From NCBI GenBank assembly GCA_007122185.1, contig SKUI01000144.1, forward strand, positions 1 to 6,510: a DNA stretch of 6,510 nucleotides. The letters run 5' to 3'. The notes below the pieces were generated by a model. It saw only the letters and a program-made list of their open reading frames with translations. It was not told the origin of the DNA and did not search any database. Shown piece by piece: positions 1 through 5,708 of this stretch (the stretch's first letter is position 1; each line of letters begins with the position of its first letter). This DNA comes from Rhodothermia bacterium (lineage in GTDB: Bacteria; Bacteroidota; Rhodothermia; Balneolales; Natronogracilivirgulaceae). The translations under genes and the position numbers were made by a program.

Positions 1-278
1 AAGTCGAGGTCACTGTTCCGGCCGAATACATGGGCGATGTGATGAGCGACCTTGCACCGCGCCGCGGACAGGTTCAGGGAATGGACTCCGAAGGTACATT
101 CCAGAAAGTCAAGGCATTGGTACCGTTGGCCGAGCTCTACCGCTACGCCACCCACCTGCGCTCCATGACCCAGGGAAGGGCCACCCATACCCGCAAATTC
201 CATGGATACGGACCGGTTCCACATGACATCCAGGACCGTATCATGAAGGAAACGGCAGAGATGGAGGAGAACTCCTGA
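1..278 (+). CDS. fusA: Elongation factor G, C-terminal fragment (5' end outside window)
   Basis: This is the end of a GTPase that drives ribosomal translocation in the cytoplasm. Only the last 91 residues are here, in the frame starting at base 3 and ending with TGA at 276-278. They cover the end of domain IV and domain V. The stretch VPAEYMGDVMSDLAPRRGQV matches the EF-G pattern of a V-P-x-x-Y-M-G-D-V run followed by RRG. Further on, VPLAELYRYATHLRSMTQGR matches the conserved domain V helix and its TQGR loop. The usual final E-F-x-x-Y-x-x-V-P pattern appears as KFHGYGPVP. That variant and the LAELYRYAT wording could mean a second, EF-G2-like paralogue, which cannot be settled without the GTPase domain. 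The family call is secure; the symbol assumes the generic name. The gene converges on the minus-strand LPS gene 91 bases downstream. Confidence 0.93.
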   Translation, partial: VEVTVPAEYMGDVMSDLAPRRGQVQGMDSEGTFQKVKALVPLAELYRYATHLRSMTQGRATHTRKFHGYGPVPHDIQDRIMKETAEMEENS

Positions 279-289
279 CCTTGCCGCTT

Positions 290-352
290 TGCCGGAAACC
301 TGATTCCCCCGGATGAATGCCGCTCCCGTGAGGTCCGGCACATGATTATTTT
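290..352 (+). terminator. Weak candidate terminator after the EF-G gene
   Basis: TGCCGGA at 290-296 is perfectly complementary to TCCGGCA at 334-340. CC at 299-300 can extend the stem with GG at 332-333 across a two-base AA bulge. The loop is long, about 31 bases, and the following T-rich stretch (TTATTTT, 346-352) is interrupted and starts five bases after the stem. The convergent position between two gene ends suits a terminator, but the structure is not canonical. Confidence 0.35.
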
Positions 353-369
353 CCGATCTCCGTTCCCGG

Positions 370-1821
370 TCATTCAGGCCGGGACGGAATCCGGTCCGCA
401 ATTCCGTTGCCGCCAGTGAACCGATCCGGCAGCTCAAACGGCCGTACGTCAGGAACCGGAGGCAGCCTGGGTTCGATCGGTTCTTCGGGACGTTCCGGGC
501 GCAACCCGGGCTCCCAGACGAATCCATCGAGTTTCTTTTGCGAAATACCCTCATGTTCCTGGTGGAAGGTGCCGTCCACGTTTCGGCGGGCAATCACATC
601 CTCCAGTTCTCCTTCTTCAAAAATCAGCCTGATGACATCGGCCGTCATTTCAATGGCCCCATCGGCTTTGCCATCCGAGTCCTTGACATAATAGAGCACA
701 TTTCCCCGGGGCCAGACCTGCATGTATGAGACGCTCCCGTCTTCGAACTGTATGAAAAGTGTATCCCCGGTTATCTGATTGAGCCGGTCGATAGTCGTAT
801 CACGCTGAACGGCAAAGGAGTTGGGATAGGAATCCAGGTAGCGCACAGAGTCCTCCTCAAGCTGGATCAGGATGTATGGTCCCGTCAGCTGCATCTCTTC
901 GTACCAGAGCCTCGGATTACCCTCCAGAATGAACTGCTCTACGGCATCGTCATAGTGCGCGGTGTCCGACAGGCTGCTGTAGCTTTCCGTCCAGATGTGA
1001 ACCTGATCGTAGGCCGAAAACGTGTTGATGGTATCTTTCTGCTGCACTTCCAGCCAGTCGGCCCAGAGAAACGTGGTGTCGCTCAGATCCTCGCTGATGC
1101 GGCGCATGCGGCTGCCACCCTCGACGCGCCGGTATCCGGTGGAGTCGGAAAGCACAAACCCGCCGGTCAGACGAGTGCGGTTTTCCTGATCATCGAGGAA
1201 TACCCGGCCATGGAGCTCATAGTACTCATCGCCCCGGCGGGTGAACATGCTGTCAGCCTCGATGTATTGAAGCGAGTCGGCTACCTGCACGTTTCCCCGG
1301 AAAACCGCGCTGTCAAGGACATTGTAGTAGTAGCCGGAATCCGCGACGAGCACCCCGCGCTCATCCTCGAACCGTAGCCGTTCGGGAAACAGAGCAATCT
1401 CCGTTGCAAAACTGTAAAACACCTCTTCGCTGAAGAGCAGGGCCGTTTCAGACTGCATCACCACCCGGCCTTCAAAAAGCGCCACTTCCGATACCAGATC
1501 GTAGGTGGCCCGGTCAGACCAGATCTGATCCCGCTCTGATGTAATCTCAATGTTTCCCCAGGCCCGCAGCTCTTCCAGGTCCATGAAGTGCCAGGCACTG
1601 TCGCACAGAATAGTGAAATCATCGGTGCTCAGGGCTACATTTCCCGTCAGTTTGCGGACGCGGCCTTCCGGTGCCACCACACCCTCGAGCTCATCGGATT
1701 GCAGGATGCGGACCCGGTTCTGGGCGCCAGCCGTCCCGTCGGGACCCGCCGGCCAAAGCAGCAGCAATGCCGGCAGCAATAACACCAGCGCCGGCAATAT
1801 CATCCGGATGCGCGCTGACAT
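370..1821 (-). CDS. OstA/LptA-like periplasmic LPS-transport protein (long Bacteroidota-type form)
   Basis: Probable periplasmic protein of the OstA/LptA beta-jellyroll family, which bridges LPS from the inner-membrane complex to the outer membrane. With the start chosen here it has 483 residues, against roughly 185 for E. coli LptA, matching the long multi-repeat form seen in Bacteroidota. The N-terminus MSARIRM plus a Leu-rich core ending in TAGA/Q looks like a signal peptide with cleavage after about residue 33. The body is repeating beta-rich OstA-like units (L-T-G-N-V, F-E-G-R-V, F-R-G-N-V, L-H-G-R-V, L-E-G-N-P). Near the end K-K-L-D-G-F-V-W is followed by a proline-rich tail of about 50 residues. 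The frame stays open to ATGs at 1869 and 1851, the latter with an AGGA ten bases upstream. I prefer 1821 because the longer forms put an acidic stretch before the signal peptide. It lies downstream of lptC, probably in one operon. Confidence 0.88.
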   Translation of the reverse strand: MSARIRMILPALVLLLPALLLLWPAGPDGTAGAQNRVRILQSDELEGVVAPEGRVRKLTGNVALSTDDFTILCDSAWHFMDLEELRAWGNIEITSERDQIWSDRATYDLVSEVALFEGRVVMQSETALLFSEEVFYSFATEIALFPERLRFEDERGVLVADSGYYYNVLDSAVFRGNVQVADSLQYIEADSMFTRRGDEYYELHGRVFLDDQENRTRLTGGFVLSDSTGYRRVEGGSRMRRISEDLSDTTFLWADWLEVQQKDTINTFSAYDQVHIWTESYSSLSDTAHYDDAVEQFILEGNPRLWYEEMQLTGPYILIQLEEDSVRYLDSYPNSFAVQRDTTIDRLNQITGDTLFIQFEDGSVSYMQVWPRGNVLYYVKDSDGKADGAIEMTADVIRLIFEEGELEDVIARRNVDGTFHQEHEGISQKKLDGFVWEPGLRPERPEEPIEPRLPPVPDVRPFELPDRFTGGNGIADRIPSRPE

Positions 1822-1857
1822 GATGTATAAGACAGAATCGGGGGGCATCATATGGCA

Positions 1858-1937
1858 GCTGTCCTGCATAATGTGTGGATGGAGTGCATCATCGGGCTGC
1901 TGCCCTGGAATATGTTTGTATGGAGTGCGTCATCGGG
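1858..1937. repeat. Diverged tandem duplication at the lptC/ostA junction
   Basis: Two 39-base units, 1858-1896 and 1899-1937 (period 41), align without gaps with 7 mismatches by eye, about 82% identity. Both carry TGGAGTGC followed by TCATCGGG, and both begin with GCTG. Read on the minus strand, the upstream unit contains the end of lptC, including its TGA, and the downstream unit repeats the same CCCGATGA bases outside the gene. The downstream unit also holds the farthest upstream ATG available to the OstA-like gene (1869). The divergence suggests an old duplication. Confidence 0.75.
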
Positions 1938-2517
1938 ATCCCTGCCGTTCGGTCTGTTCCAGATCAAATTCACCTGTCACTTCCGTGAGGCGGTACGAGG
2001 AAAGGTCGTCGGTGCCGGTCAGGCCGTACCCGGTGATACTGTCTGCTTCTGTGACAATGATCACGAAATCCGGTGTGTAAATGCTGCGGTCACCCTGGGA
2101 CCATTCCAGGTACTCCGTCCGCAGCCTCCGGCCGTCACGGGTCCATACGAGTACATCGTCCCTGAAATGAAACTCTGACTGATGTCCCAGATAACGCGCC
2201 GAACGGCTGGTCACCTCGGTTTCAATCGCGCCGGTTGAATCAAGTACCGCTACATACACCGAGTCACGCAGATCCGTTTCACTGCGGCCTTCCCGTGTGT
2301 AGGTAGCCGCGAAGGGTGAGTGTACGGAAACAATGCGCTGCCCGTCTTCAATCAGCTCCATTCGGATATTCCGGGATTCGGTGACCGACAGGAGGGAGTC
2401 GGCCATGGCGTCTCTGACCCGTTCACGATCATAATCCGACAGGTCCGTGCAGGCGGTGAAAAAAAACGACATCAGCAGTAAAACAAATGTCCTTATATCA
2501 ATCGGTTTCAACTTCAT
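1930..2517 (-). CDS. lptC: LptC-like LPS export lipoprotein
   Basis: Probable LptC, which takes LPS from the LptBFG transporter and passes it to LptA. The 195-residue product is near the usual size. Residues 1-23 form a lipoprotein-type signal: MKLK, a hydrophobic core, then FFFTAC with the candidate lipid-anchored cysteine at 23. The position three before the cysteine is F rather than the usual L, which is tolerable in this group. The C-terminal half has the family signature: RLRTEYLEWSQGDRSIYTPD (131-150), then a T-G-Y-G-L stretch, then L-S-S-Y-R-L-T-E-V-T-G-E (172-183). The frame stays open upstream to 2643, but that would overlap upp and bury the signal peptide, so ATG 2517 is chosen. A GGAGG lies 13 bases before it, rather far. 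The OstA/LptA-like gene follows, which supports the role. Confidence 0.88.
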   Translation of the reverse strand: MKLKPIDIRTFVLLLMSFFFTACTDLSDYDRERVRDAMADSLLSVTESRNIRMELIEDGQRIVSVHSPFAATYTREGRSETDLRDSVYVAVLDSTGAIETEVTSRSARYLGHQSEFHFRDDVLVWTRDGRRLRTEYLEWSQGDRSIYTPDFVIIVTEADSITGYGLTGTDDLSSYRLTEVTGEFDLEQTERQGSR

Positions 2518-2579
2518 GGGTTGTACATGGCCTCCGGATTGGCTGGATTGTAGACGGGATACTGGGCGGGATTCTGCAT
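2514..2579 (-). CDS. Possible 21-codon mini-ORF linking upp and lptC
   Basis: Reading the minus strand, an ATG shares one base with the upp stop codon (TGATG). The frame runs 21 codons to a TGA that overlaps the lptC start as ATGA. The peptide is rich in Asn, Pro and Tyr and ends YNPANPEAMYNP. About 70% of third codon positions are G or C, which does not argue against coding. No SD precedes it, so any translation would rely on coupling to upp. It may instead be a chance open frame in a 61-base spacer. I recognise no family, and no function is proposed. Confidence 0.3.
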   Translation of the reverse strand: MQNPAQYPVYNPANPEAMYNP

Positions 2580-3217
2580 CAGATCGTGCCAAAAATGCGG
2601 TCGCCGGCATCACCGAGACCCGGAACGATAAACGCATCCTCATTGAGGCGTTCGTCGATGGCCGCAGTAATGATGGATATGTCGGGATGCGCTTCCTGTA
2701 GCCGCCGGATACCCTCGGGAGCCGAAATCAGGCACATGAACCGGATATTTTTGGCGCCCTTGCTCTTCAGGAACGAGATGGAATCGACGGCGCTTCCACC
2801 TGTTGCCAGCATCGGATCCACCAGCAATACGTGGTGCCGGTCAATATTGCGGGGAATTTTTGAGTAGTAGTCTATCGGCTGATGAGTCACTTCGTCGCGA
2901 TACATGCCGAGGTGACCGACTTTGGCCTCGGGGATGAATTGCATGACCGCATCCACCAGGCCCAGCCCGGCACGCAGTATGGAGACCACGGCGATCTCGG
3001 TGTCAAGTTCAAACCCATCCGTTTTCTGGATGGGTGTTTCCACCGTGACCTTGCGAAGGGGAAGCCCCTTTAGCGAGTTGTACGCCAGGATGATGGCTAT
3101 GCGCCCGAGCGCAGACCGGAAGACGGGGGGAGAGGTGTCCCTGTTGCGAAGTATGGTGAGATCACGGGCCACGACGGGATGATCCACCAGAGTTACATTT
3201 TTAAATTTTTTGCTCAT
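2579..3217 (-). CDS. upp: Uracil phosphoribosyltransferase
   Basis: A cytoplasmic salvage enzyme that joins uracil and phosphoribosyl pyrophosphate (PRPP) to give UMP and pyrophosphate. The 212-residue product is full length (the E. coli enzyme has about 208). The type-I PRPP-binding motif is intact at 130-142 (VLLVDPMLATGGS). The RAGLGL loop is at 82-87 and YRDE at 106-109. The C-terminal uracil-binding segment IDERLNEDAFIVPGLGDAGD (187-206) is also intact, followed by RIFGT. All expected catalytic and binding blocks are present with no frameshift. ATG 3217 gives a start typical of the family (MSKKFKNVTLVDHP), and CAGGTAAT just before it is a modest ribosome-binding match. It appears to be the first gene of a minus-strand run with lptC and the OstA-like gene. 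Inverted repeats sit directly upstream. Confidence 0.97.
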   Translation of the reverse strand: MSKKFKNVTLVDHPVVARDLTILRNRDTSPPVFRSALGRIAIILAYNSLKGLPLRKVTVETPIQKTDGFELDTEIAVVSILRAGLGLVDAVMQFIPEAKVGHLGMYRDEVTHQPIDYYSKIPRNIDRHHVLLVDPMLATGGSAVDSISFLKSKGAKNIRFMCLISAPEGIRRLQEAHPDISIITAAIDERLNEDAFIVPGLGDAGDRIFGTI

Positions 3218-3230
3218 ATTACCTGGTTAT

Positions 3231-3284
3231 GGTCCGGCAGGCATCCCCGGCCGGACCTTTCTGTTGAAAGCTCCGTTACTAACG
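3231..3284 (-). promoter_or_regulatory. Cluster of inverted repeats upstream of upp
   Basis: Three symmetric elements lie in the 127-base gap before upp. GGTCCGGC (3231-3238) pairs perfectly with GCCGGACC (3250-3257) around an 11-base loop, ending 13 bases before the upp start codon. CTTTC (3257-3261) pairs with GAAAG (3266-3270) around four bases. CGTTACTAACG (3274-3284) is an odd-centred palindrome. None is followed by a T-run on the minus strand, so a terminator for the symporter gene is unlikely. A leader-RNA structure or an operator is possible. No specific regulator can be named, and I could not place a convincing promoter here. Confidence 0.45.
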
Positions 3285-3344
3285 TTTCCGCTGTGACTTT
3301 CTGCGTGCGACATCGGATAAATAGTACGGCGGCTGCCGGCTGTA

Positions 3345-5003
3345 TCAGGTCGGGTAGGTATCAAAGTATTTTTTTGTTGCCTTGTAGACCACGCCTGACA
3401 ATGCAAACAGTCCGATCAGGTTCGGGAAGGTCATCAGTCCAAGCATGATATCCCCGAAGGTCCATACCACACCAAGGGTCAGCACCGCCCCTATGAAGTG
3501 CATTGTGACATACATCATCCGGTAATAGAATATCGACCGGTCACCGAACAGGTAGTGGATGGACCGTTCGCCATAGTAGCTCCAGCTTATGGAGGTCGAA
3601 ACGGCAAAAAGGAGTACCGAGAATGTCACGAGAAGGCCGCCACCCGGAAATAGCGGCGAAAGGCCCACTTCAAAAGCGGCGGCCGTCAGCGGCGCTCCGT
3701 TCTGGATGACACCGGTATTAAGGTGCGTGTACACGTTGTCATCGGCATCCCTTGCAAGCGCCTCTCCGTCAAAGATGGTGATCGAGCCGTTGAAAAGCGC
3801 AATGCGTGTATGATCCGCATAGATGGTATCCACGTCCACGCCATAGTAGCGGAAGAAGCCGTCTGCAGGTATTCCGTCCTCGATGGTGATCACAACGGGT
3901 GTTTCATCCACTGAAACCATGTTGCGCGTAACTTCGCGGTCACCGGCAACGTAGGTTACCTCCGGATGATTCAGATCCAGGTTGGCCGGGTGGTGAGATT
4001 CCCACGAACCGGTTGTGATGATGACCAGACCGGTCATGGTGCAAATTACAATGGTATCGACAAATGGCCCCAGCAGGGCAACCACGCCCACCTGGACCGG
4101 CTCGTTTGTCTTGGCTGCAGCCATGGCGATGGGAGCGGATCCCTGTCCGGCTTCGTTGGAAAACAGACCGCGCCGGATCCCCCAGACGAAGGTCATCATG
4201 AATGCCCCGGAGCCGATGCCAAAAGCACCGGCCTGCGGGTTGAAGGCCGATGTAAAGATCAGGGCAAGGGAAGGAATGATTTCGGTGTGATGCAGCATCA
4301 GGACCACGATGGCGCCGGCAATATACAATACGGCCATGAATGGCACCAGACGGGCCGCCACAAGTCCGATGCGCTTGATGCCCCCGATGATGACCAGTCC
4401 TACCACTGTAGCCGTTACCAGACCCGTCACTACTTTCGGAATACCGAAAGAGCTCAGCATGGTATCGGCGACGGTGTTTGCCTGAACACCATTACCCGTA
4501 AGGAAAGAGCAGATTACGGCAAAAGTGGCAAATGCTACAGCCAGCCATTTCCATTTTTTGCCGAGACCCCGTTCGATGTAGTACATCGGTCCGCCGGAAA
4601 CCGATCCATCTTCGTTGGTCCTGCGGTAAATGGTGCTCAGTGTGCACTCTGAATACTTGACAGCCATGCCAAATACAGCCGTCACCCACATCCAGAAGAG
4701 AGCCCCGGGTCCGCCGAAGTGGATGGCAAGGGCCACTCCTGCAATGTTCCCGATACCCACCGTTGCCGACAGTACGGTGCTCAGCGCCTGGAAATGGCTG
4801 ACATCACCCAGAATGTTGGCATCGGCATAGCGACCGGAAAGTACCTTCAGTCCGTGCCCGAATTTGCGAATTTGAATGAAGCCAAGACGCAGTGTAATGA
4901 AAAGCCCGAAACTCAGCAGCGCAATGACCATCACCGGCATGATTTCAGGTGTGTTCCAGACCAGATCCTCCAGGGTGTAGATAATCTTCTCGAATAATTC
5001 CAT
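3345..5003 (-). CDS. Sodium:alanine (AGCS) family symporter with extra hydrophilic segment
   Basis: Inner-membrane transporter of the alanine or glycine:cation symporter family, which takes up small neutral amino acids with Na+. Family hallmarks are present: VGIGNIAGVALA near 82-93, the signature GGPMYYIERGLG at 137-148, TGNGVQANTVAD at 169-180, and SNEAGQGSAPIAMAAAKTNE at 282-301. The hydrophobic segments fit a multi-pass protein (about 11 helices in the family). Typical members have 440-490 residues and this has 552. The excess lies at about 334-435, where a hydrophilic stretch rich in Asp, Thr and Val separates VIITTGSW from GAPLTAAAFEVGL, normally close together. It probably faces the periplasm, though I infer this. 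The substrate (alanine, glycine or serine) cannot be fixed. No strong SD precedes ATG 5003. upp follows on the same strand after 127 bases, so transcription is probably separate. Confidence 0.95.
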   Translation of the reverse strand: MELFEKIIYTLEDLVWNTPEIMPVMVIALLSFGLFITLRLGFIQIRKFGHGLKVLSGRYADANILGDVSHFQALSTVLSATVGIGNIAGVALAIHFGGPGALFWMWVTAVFGMAVKYSECTLSTIYRRTNEDGSVSGGPMYYIERGLGKKWKWLAVAFATFAVICSFLTGNGVQANTVADTMLSSFGIPKVVTGLVTATVVGLVIIGGIKRIGLVAARLVPFMAVLYIAGAIVVLMLHHTEIIPSLALIFTSAFNPQAGAFGIGSGAFMMTFVWGIRRGLFSNEAGQGSAPIAMAAAKTNEPVQVGVVALLGPFVDTIVICTMTGLVIITTGSWESHHPANLDLNHPEVTYVAGDREVTRNMVSVDETPVVITIEDGIPADGFFRYYGVDVDTIYADHTRIALFNGSITIFDGEALARDADDNVYTHLNTGVIQNGAPLTAAAFEVGLSPLFPGGGLLVTFSVLLFAVSTSISWSYYGERSIHYLFGDRSIFYYRMMYVTMHFIGAVLTLGVVWTFGDIMLGLMTFPNLIGLFALSGVVYKATKKYFDTYPT

Positions 5004-5277
5004 AATGCTCTATTTTATTGGAATGTAGTTGATTGCGGGGATGATTCGAGCCCTCGTATACTCCTCCTTGCTGTGGGCATGGCTACAGGACACATACCAC
5101 GAAAATGATAGTGTTTTTTTGTCTCACTTGAAAAAAGAATGGGATTGCCGACCAATTTTTTTTAAGTTTTTTACAAATGACGGGAACCCTCAGCCCTTTT
5201 TTTTGTTTGGAGTATTCATAAATGCAGTTTCAGTAACAACATGAGCAGTAATCTTTTCCACCAAAAATCCAGAAAAA
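5004..5277. other. Divergent intergenic region between the symporter and HU genes
   Basis: This 274-base gap must hold the promoters of two genes pointing away from each other. It is clearly richer in A and T than its surroundings, with T-runs at 5111-5120, 5155-5163, 5167-5172 and 5197-5204. I see no coding region, no recognisable riboswitch (in particular no glycine-riboswitch core before the amino-acid symporter) and no RNA gene. For the HU gene I could not place a convincing sigma-70 promoter or a Bacteroidota-type one (TTTG plus TAnnTTTG). Confidence 0.6.
5105..5133 (-). promoter_or_regulatory. Candidate sigma-70-like promoter of the symporter gene
   Basis: On the minus strand TTTCAA (5133-5128) and TATCAT (5110-5105) are separated by 17 bases. 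The -10 matches TATAAT at five of six positions, but the -35 is poor. Transcription would start near 5098 and give a leader of roughly 95 bases before ATG 5003. The placement is only a pattern match; this bacterial group often uses different promoter consensus sequences. Confidence 0.3.
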
Positions 5278-5565
5278 ATGACCAAGGCAGACATCGTAGA
5301 AATAATCTCGTCCAATACCGGTATAACAAAAATTGAAACGGAAGCCGTAGTCAACGGGTTTCTGCAAACCGTGATTGAATCGATGAAAAAGGGCGAGAAC
5401 ATTGAACTCCGGGGTTTCGGAAGCTTCAAAGTGGTAAAGCGAGCCCGGCGCATTGCGCGCAATCCCAAAACGAACGAGGAGGTTACTGTTCCCGAACAGT
5501 ACGTTCCCGTACTTAAAGTTTCAAAAGATTTCAAACAGGCCGTCAATGGTTCCCTGAACTCCTGA
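5278..5565 (+). CDS. HU/IHF-family DNA-binding protein
   Basis: A small nucleoid protein that binds and bends DNA as a dimer. The 95-residue length fits HU (about 90). The N-terminal helical pair has the HU pattern (MTKADIVEIISSNTGITK, then a second helix to about 37). GENIELRGFGSF (39-50) is the conserved turn into the beta-sheet. The DNA-contacting arm follows with basic residues (KVVKRARRIARNPKT, 51-65), including the intercalating-proline motif RNP. The usual TGE after NPK is T-N-E-E here, a mild variation. VLKVSKDFKQAV matches the C-terminal helix that ends HU subunits. Whether it is HU or an IHF-like subunit cannot be decided from one chain. The A-rich leader (AGAAAAA) has no SD. A strong terminator 60 bases downstream suggests it is mainly expressed alone. 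Confidence 0.96.
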   Translation: MTKADIVEIISSNTGITKIETEAVVNGFLQTVIESMKKGENIELRGFGSFKVVKRARRIARNPKTNEEVTVPEQYVPVLKVSKDFKQAVNGSLNS

Positions 5566-5577
5566 CCGTCCTGCGGC

Positions 5578-5593
5578 GTATCCATCAGGATAC
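5578..5593 (+). other. Small hairpin 12 bases after the HU gene
   Basis: GTATCC (5578-5583) pairs with GGATAC (5588-5593) around a four-base loop, and an eight-T run follows at 5603-5610. Nine bases separate stem and T-run, so it is not a canonical terminator. A competing stem, TCCTG (5569-5573) with CAGGA (5586-5590), uses some of the same bases. It may assist the stronger terminator further down. Confidence 0.3.
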
Positions 5594-5625
5594 ATGACAC
5601 TGTTTTTTTTCGTACCTTTCTTGAG

Positions 5626-5667
5626 ATATCCGGATCCATCGGCATTGGTTTCCGGATATTCTTTTTT
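5626..5667 (+). terminator. Intrinsic terminator of the HU gene
   Basis: ATATCCGGA (5626-5634) and TCCGGATAT (5651-5659) form a perfect 9-bp stem with a 16-base loop. G5625 can extend the stem by a G-U pair with T5660. Six Ts follow at 5662-5667, almost directly after the stem. This is a good rho-independent terminator on the + strand, 60 bases after the HU stop codon. It has no matching A-run on its left side, so it should act in one direction only. Confidence 0.75.
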
Positions 5668-5673
5668 CCCGCA

Positions 5674-5708
5674 TCTGATCCATTTGCATATCTAATCCAT
5701 TTGCATGT
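5674..5708. repeat. 17-bp-period direct repeat overlapping the TPR gene start
   Basis: TCTGATCCATTTGCATAT (5674-5691) and TCTAATCCATTTGCATGT (5691-5708) differ at two positions. They share an exact ATCCATTTGCAT core at 5678-5689 and 5695-5706. The second copy contains the start codon at 5705 (GCATG); the first has ATA at the same place. Head-to-tail spacing of 17 bases between a terminator and a gene start could be a regulator-binding pair or a simple local duplication. Confidence 0.7.

Noticed and set aside
955..1377. A 140-codon + strand frame inside the OstA-like gene
   Set aside because: It is antisense to a beta-repeat protein with consistent family features, and its translation matches nothing I recognise.
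1550..2080. A 176-codon + strand frame across the lptC/ostA junction
   Set aside because: It is antisense to both LPS-transport genes and rich in Ser, Arg and Cys with no domain pattern, and it spans two well-supported genes.
1930..2643. A longer LptC reading starting at 2643
   Set aside because: The extra 42 residues overlap the conserved upp C-terminus in another frame and would place the lipoprotein signal peptide internally.
3218..3344. An intrinsic terminator between the symporter and upp
   Set aside because: The stems present are not followed by a T-run on the minus strand, so they do not fit a rho-independent terminator in the required direction.
3966..4652. A 228-codon open frame on the + strand opposite the symporter gene
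   Set aside because: It is wholly antisense to a clearly conserved AGCS gene. Its translation is rich in His, Asp, Gly and Gln with no recognisable domain, as expected from a shadow frame.
5004..5104. A glycine riboswitch or similar amino-acid-sensing leader before the symporter
   Set aside because: Such leaders occur before some AGCS genes, but none of the conserved glycine-aptamer core or paired stems is visible in this roughly 100-base leader.
5190..5645. A 151-codon minus-strand frame opposite the HU gene
   Set aside because: It covers the conserved HU gene and the HU terminator in antisense, and shows no family pattern.
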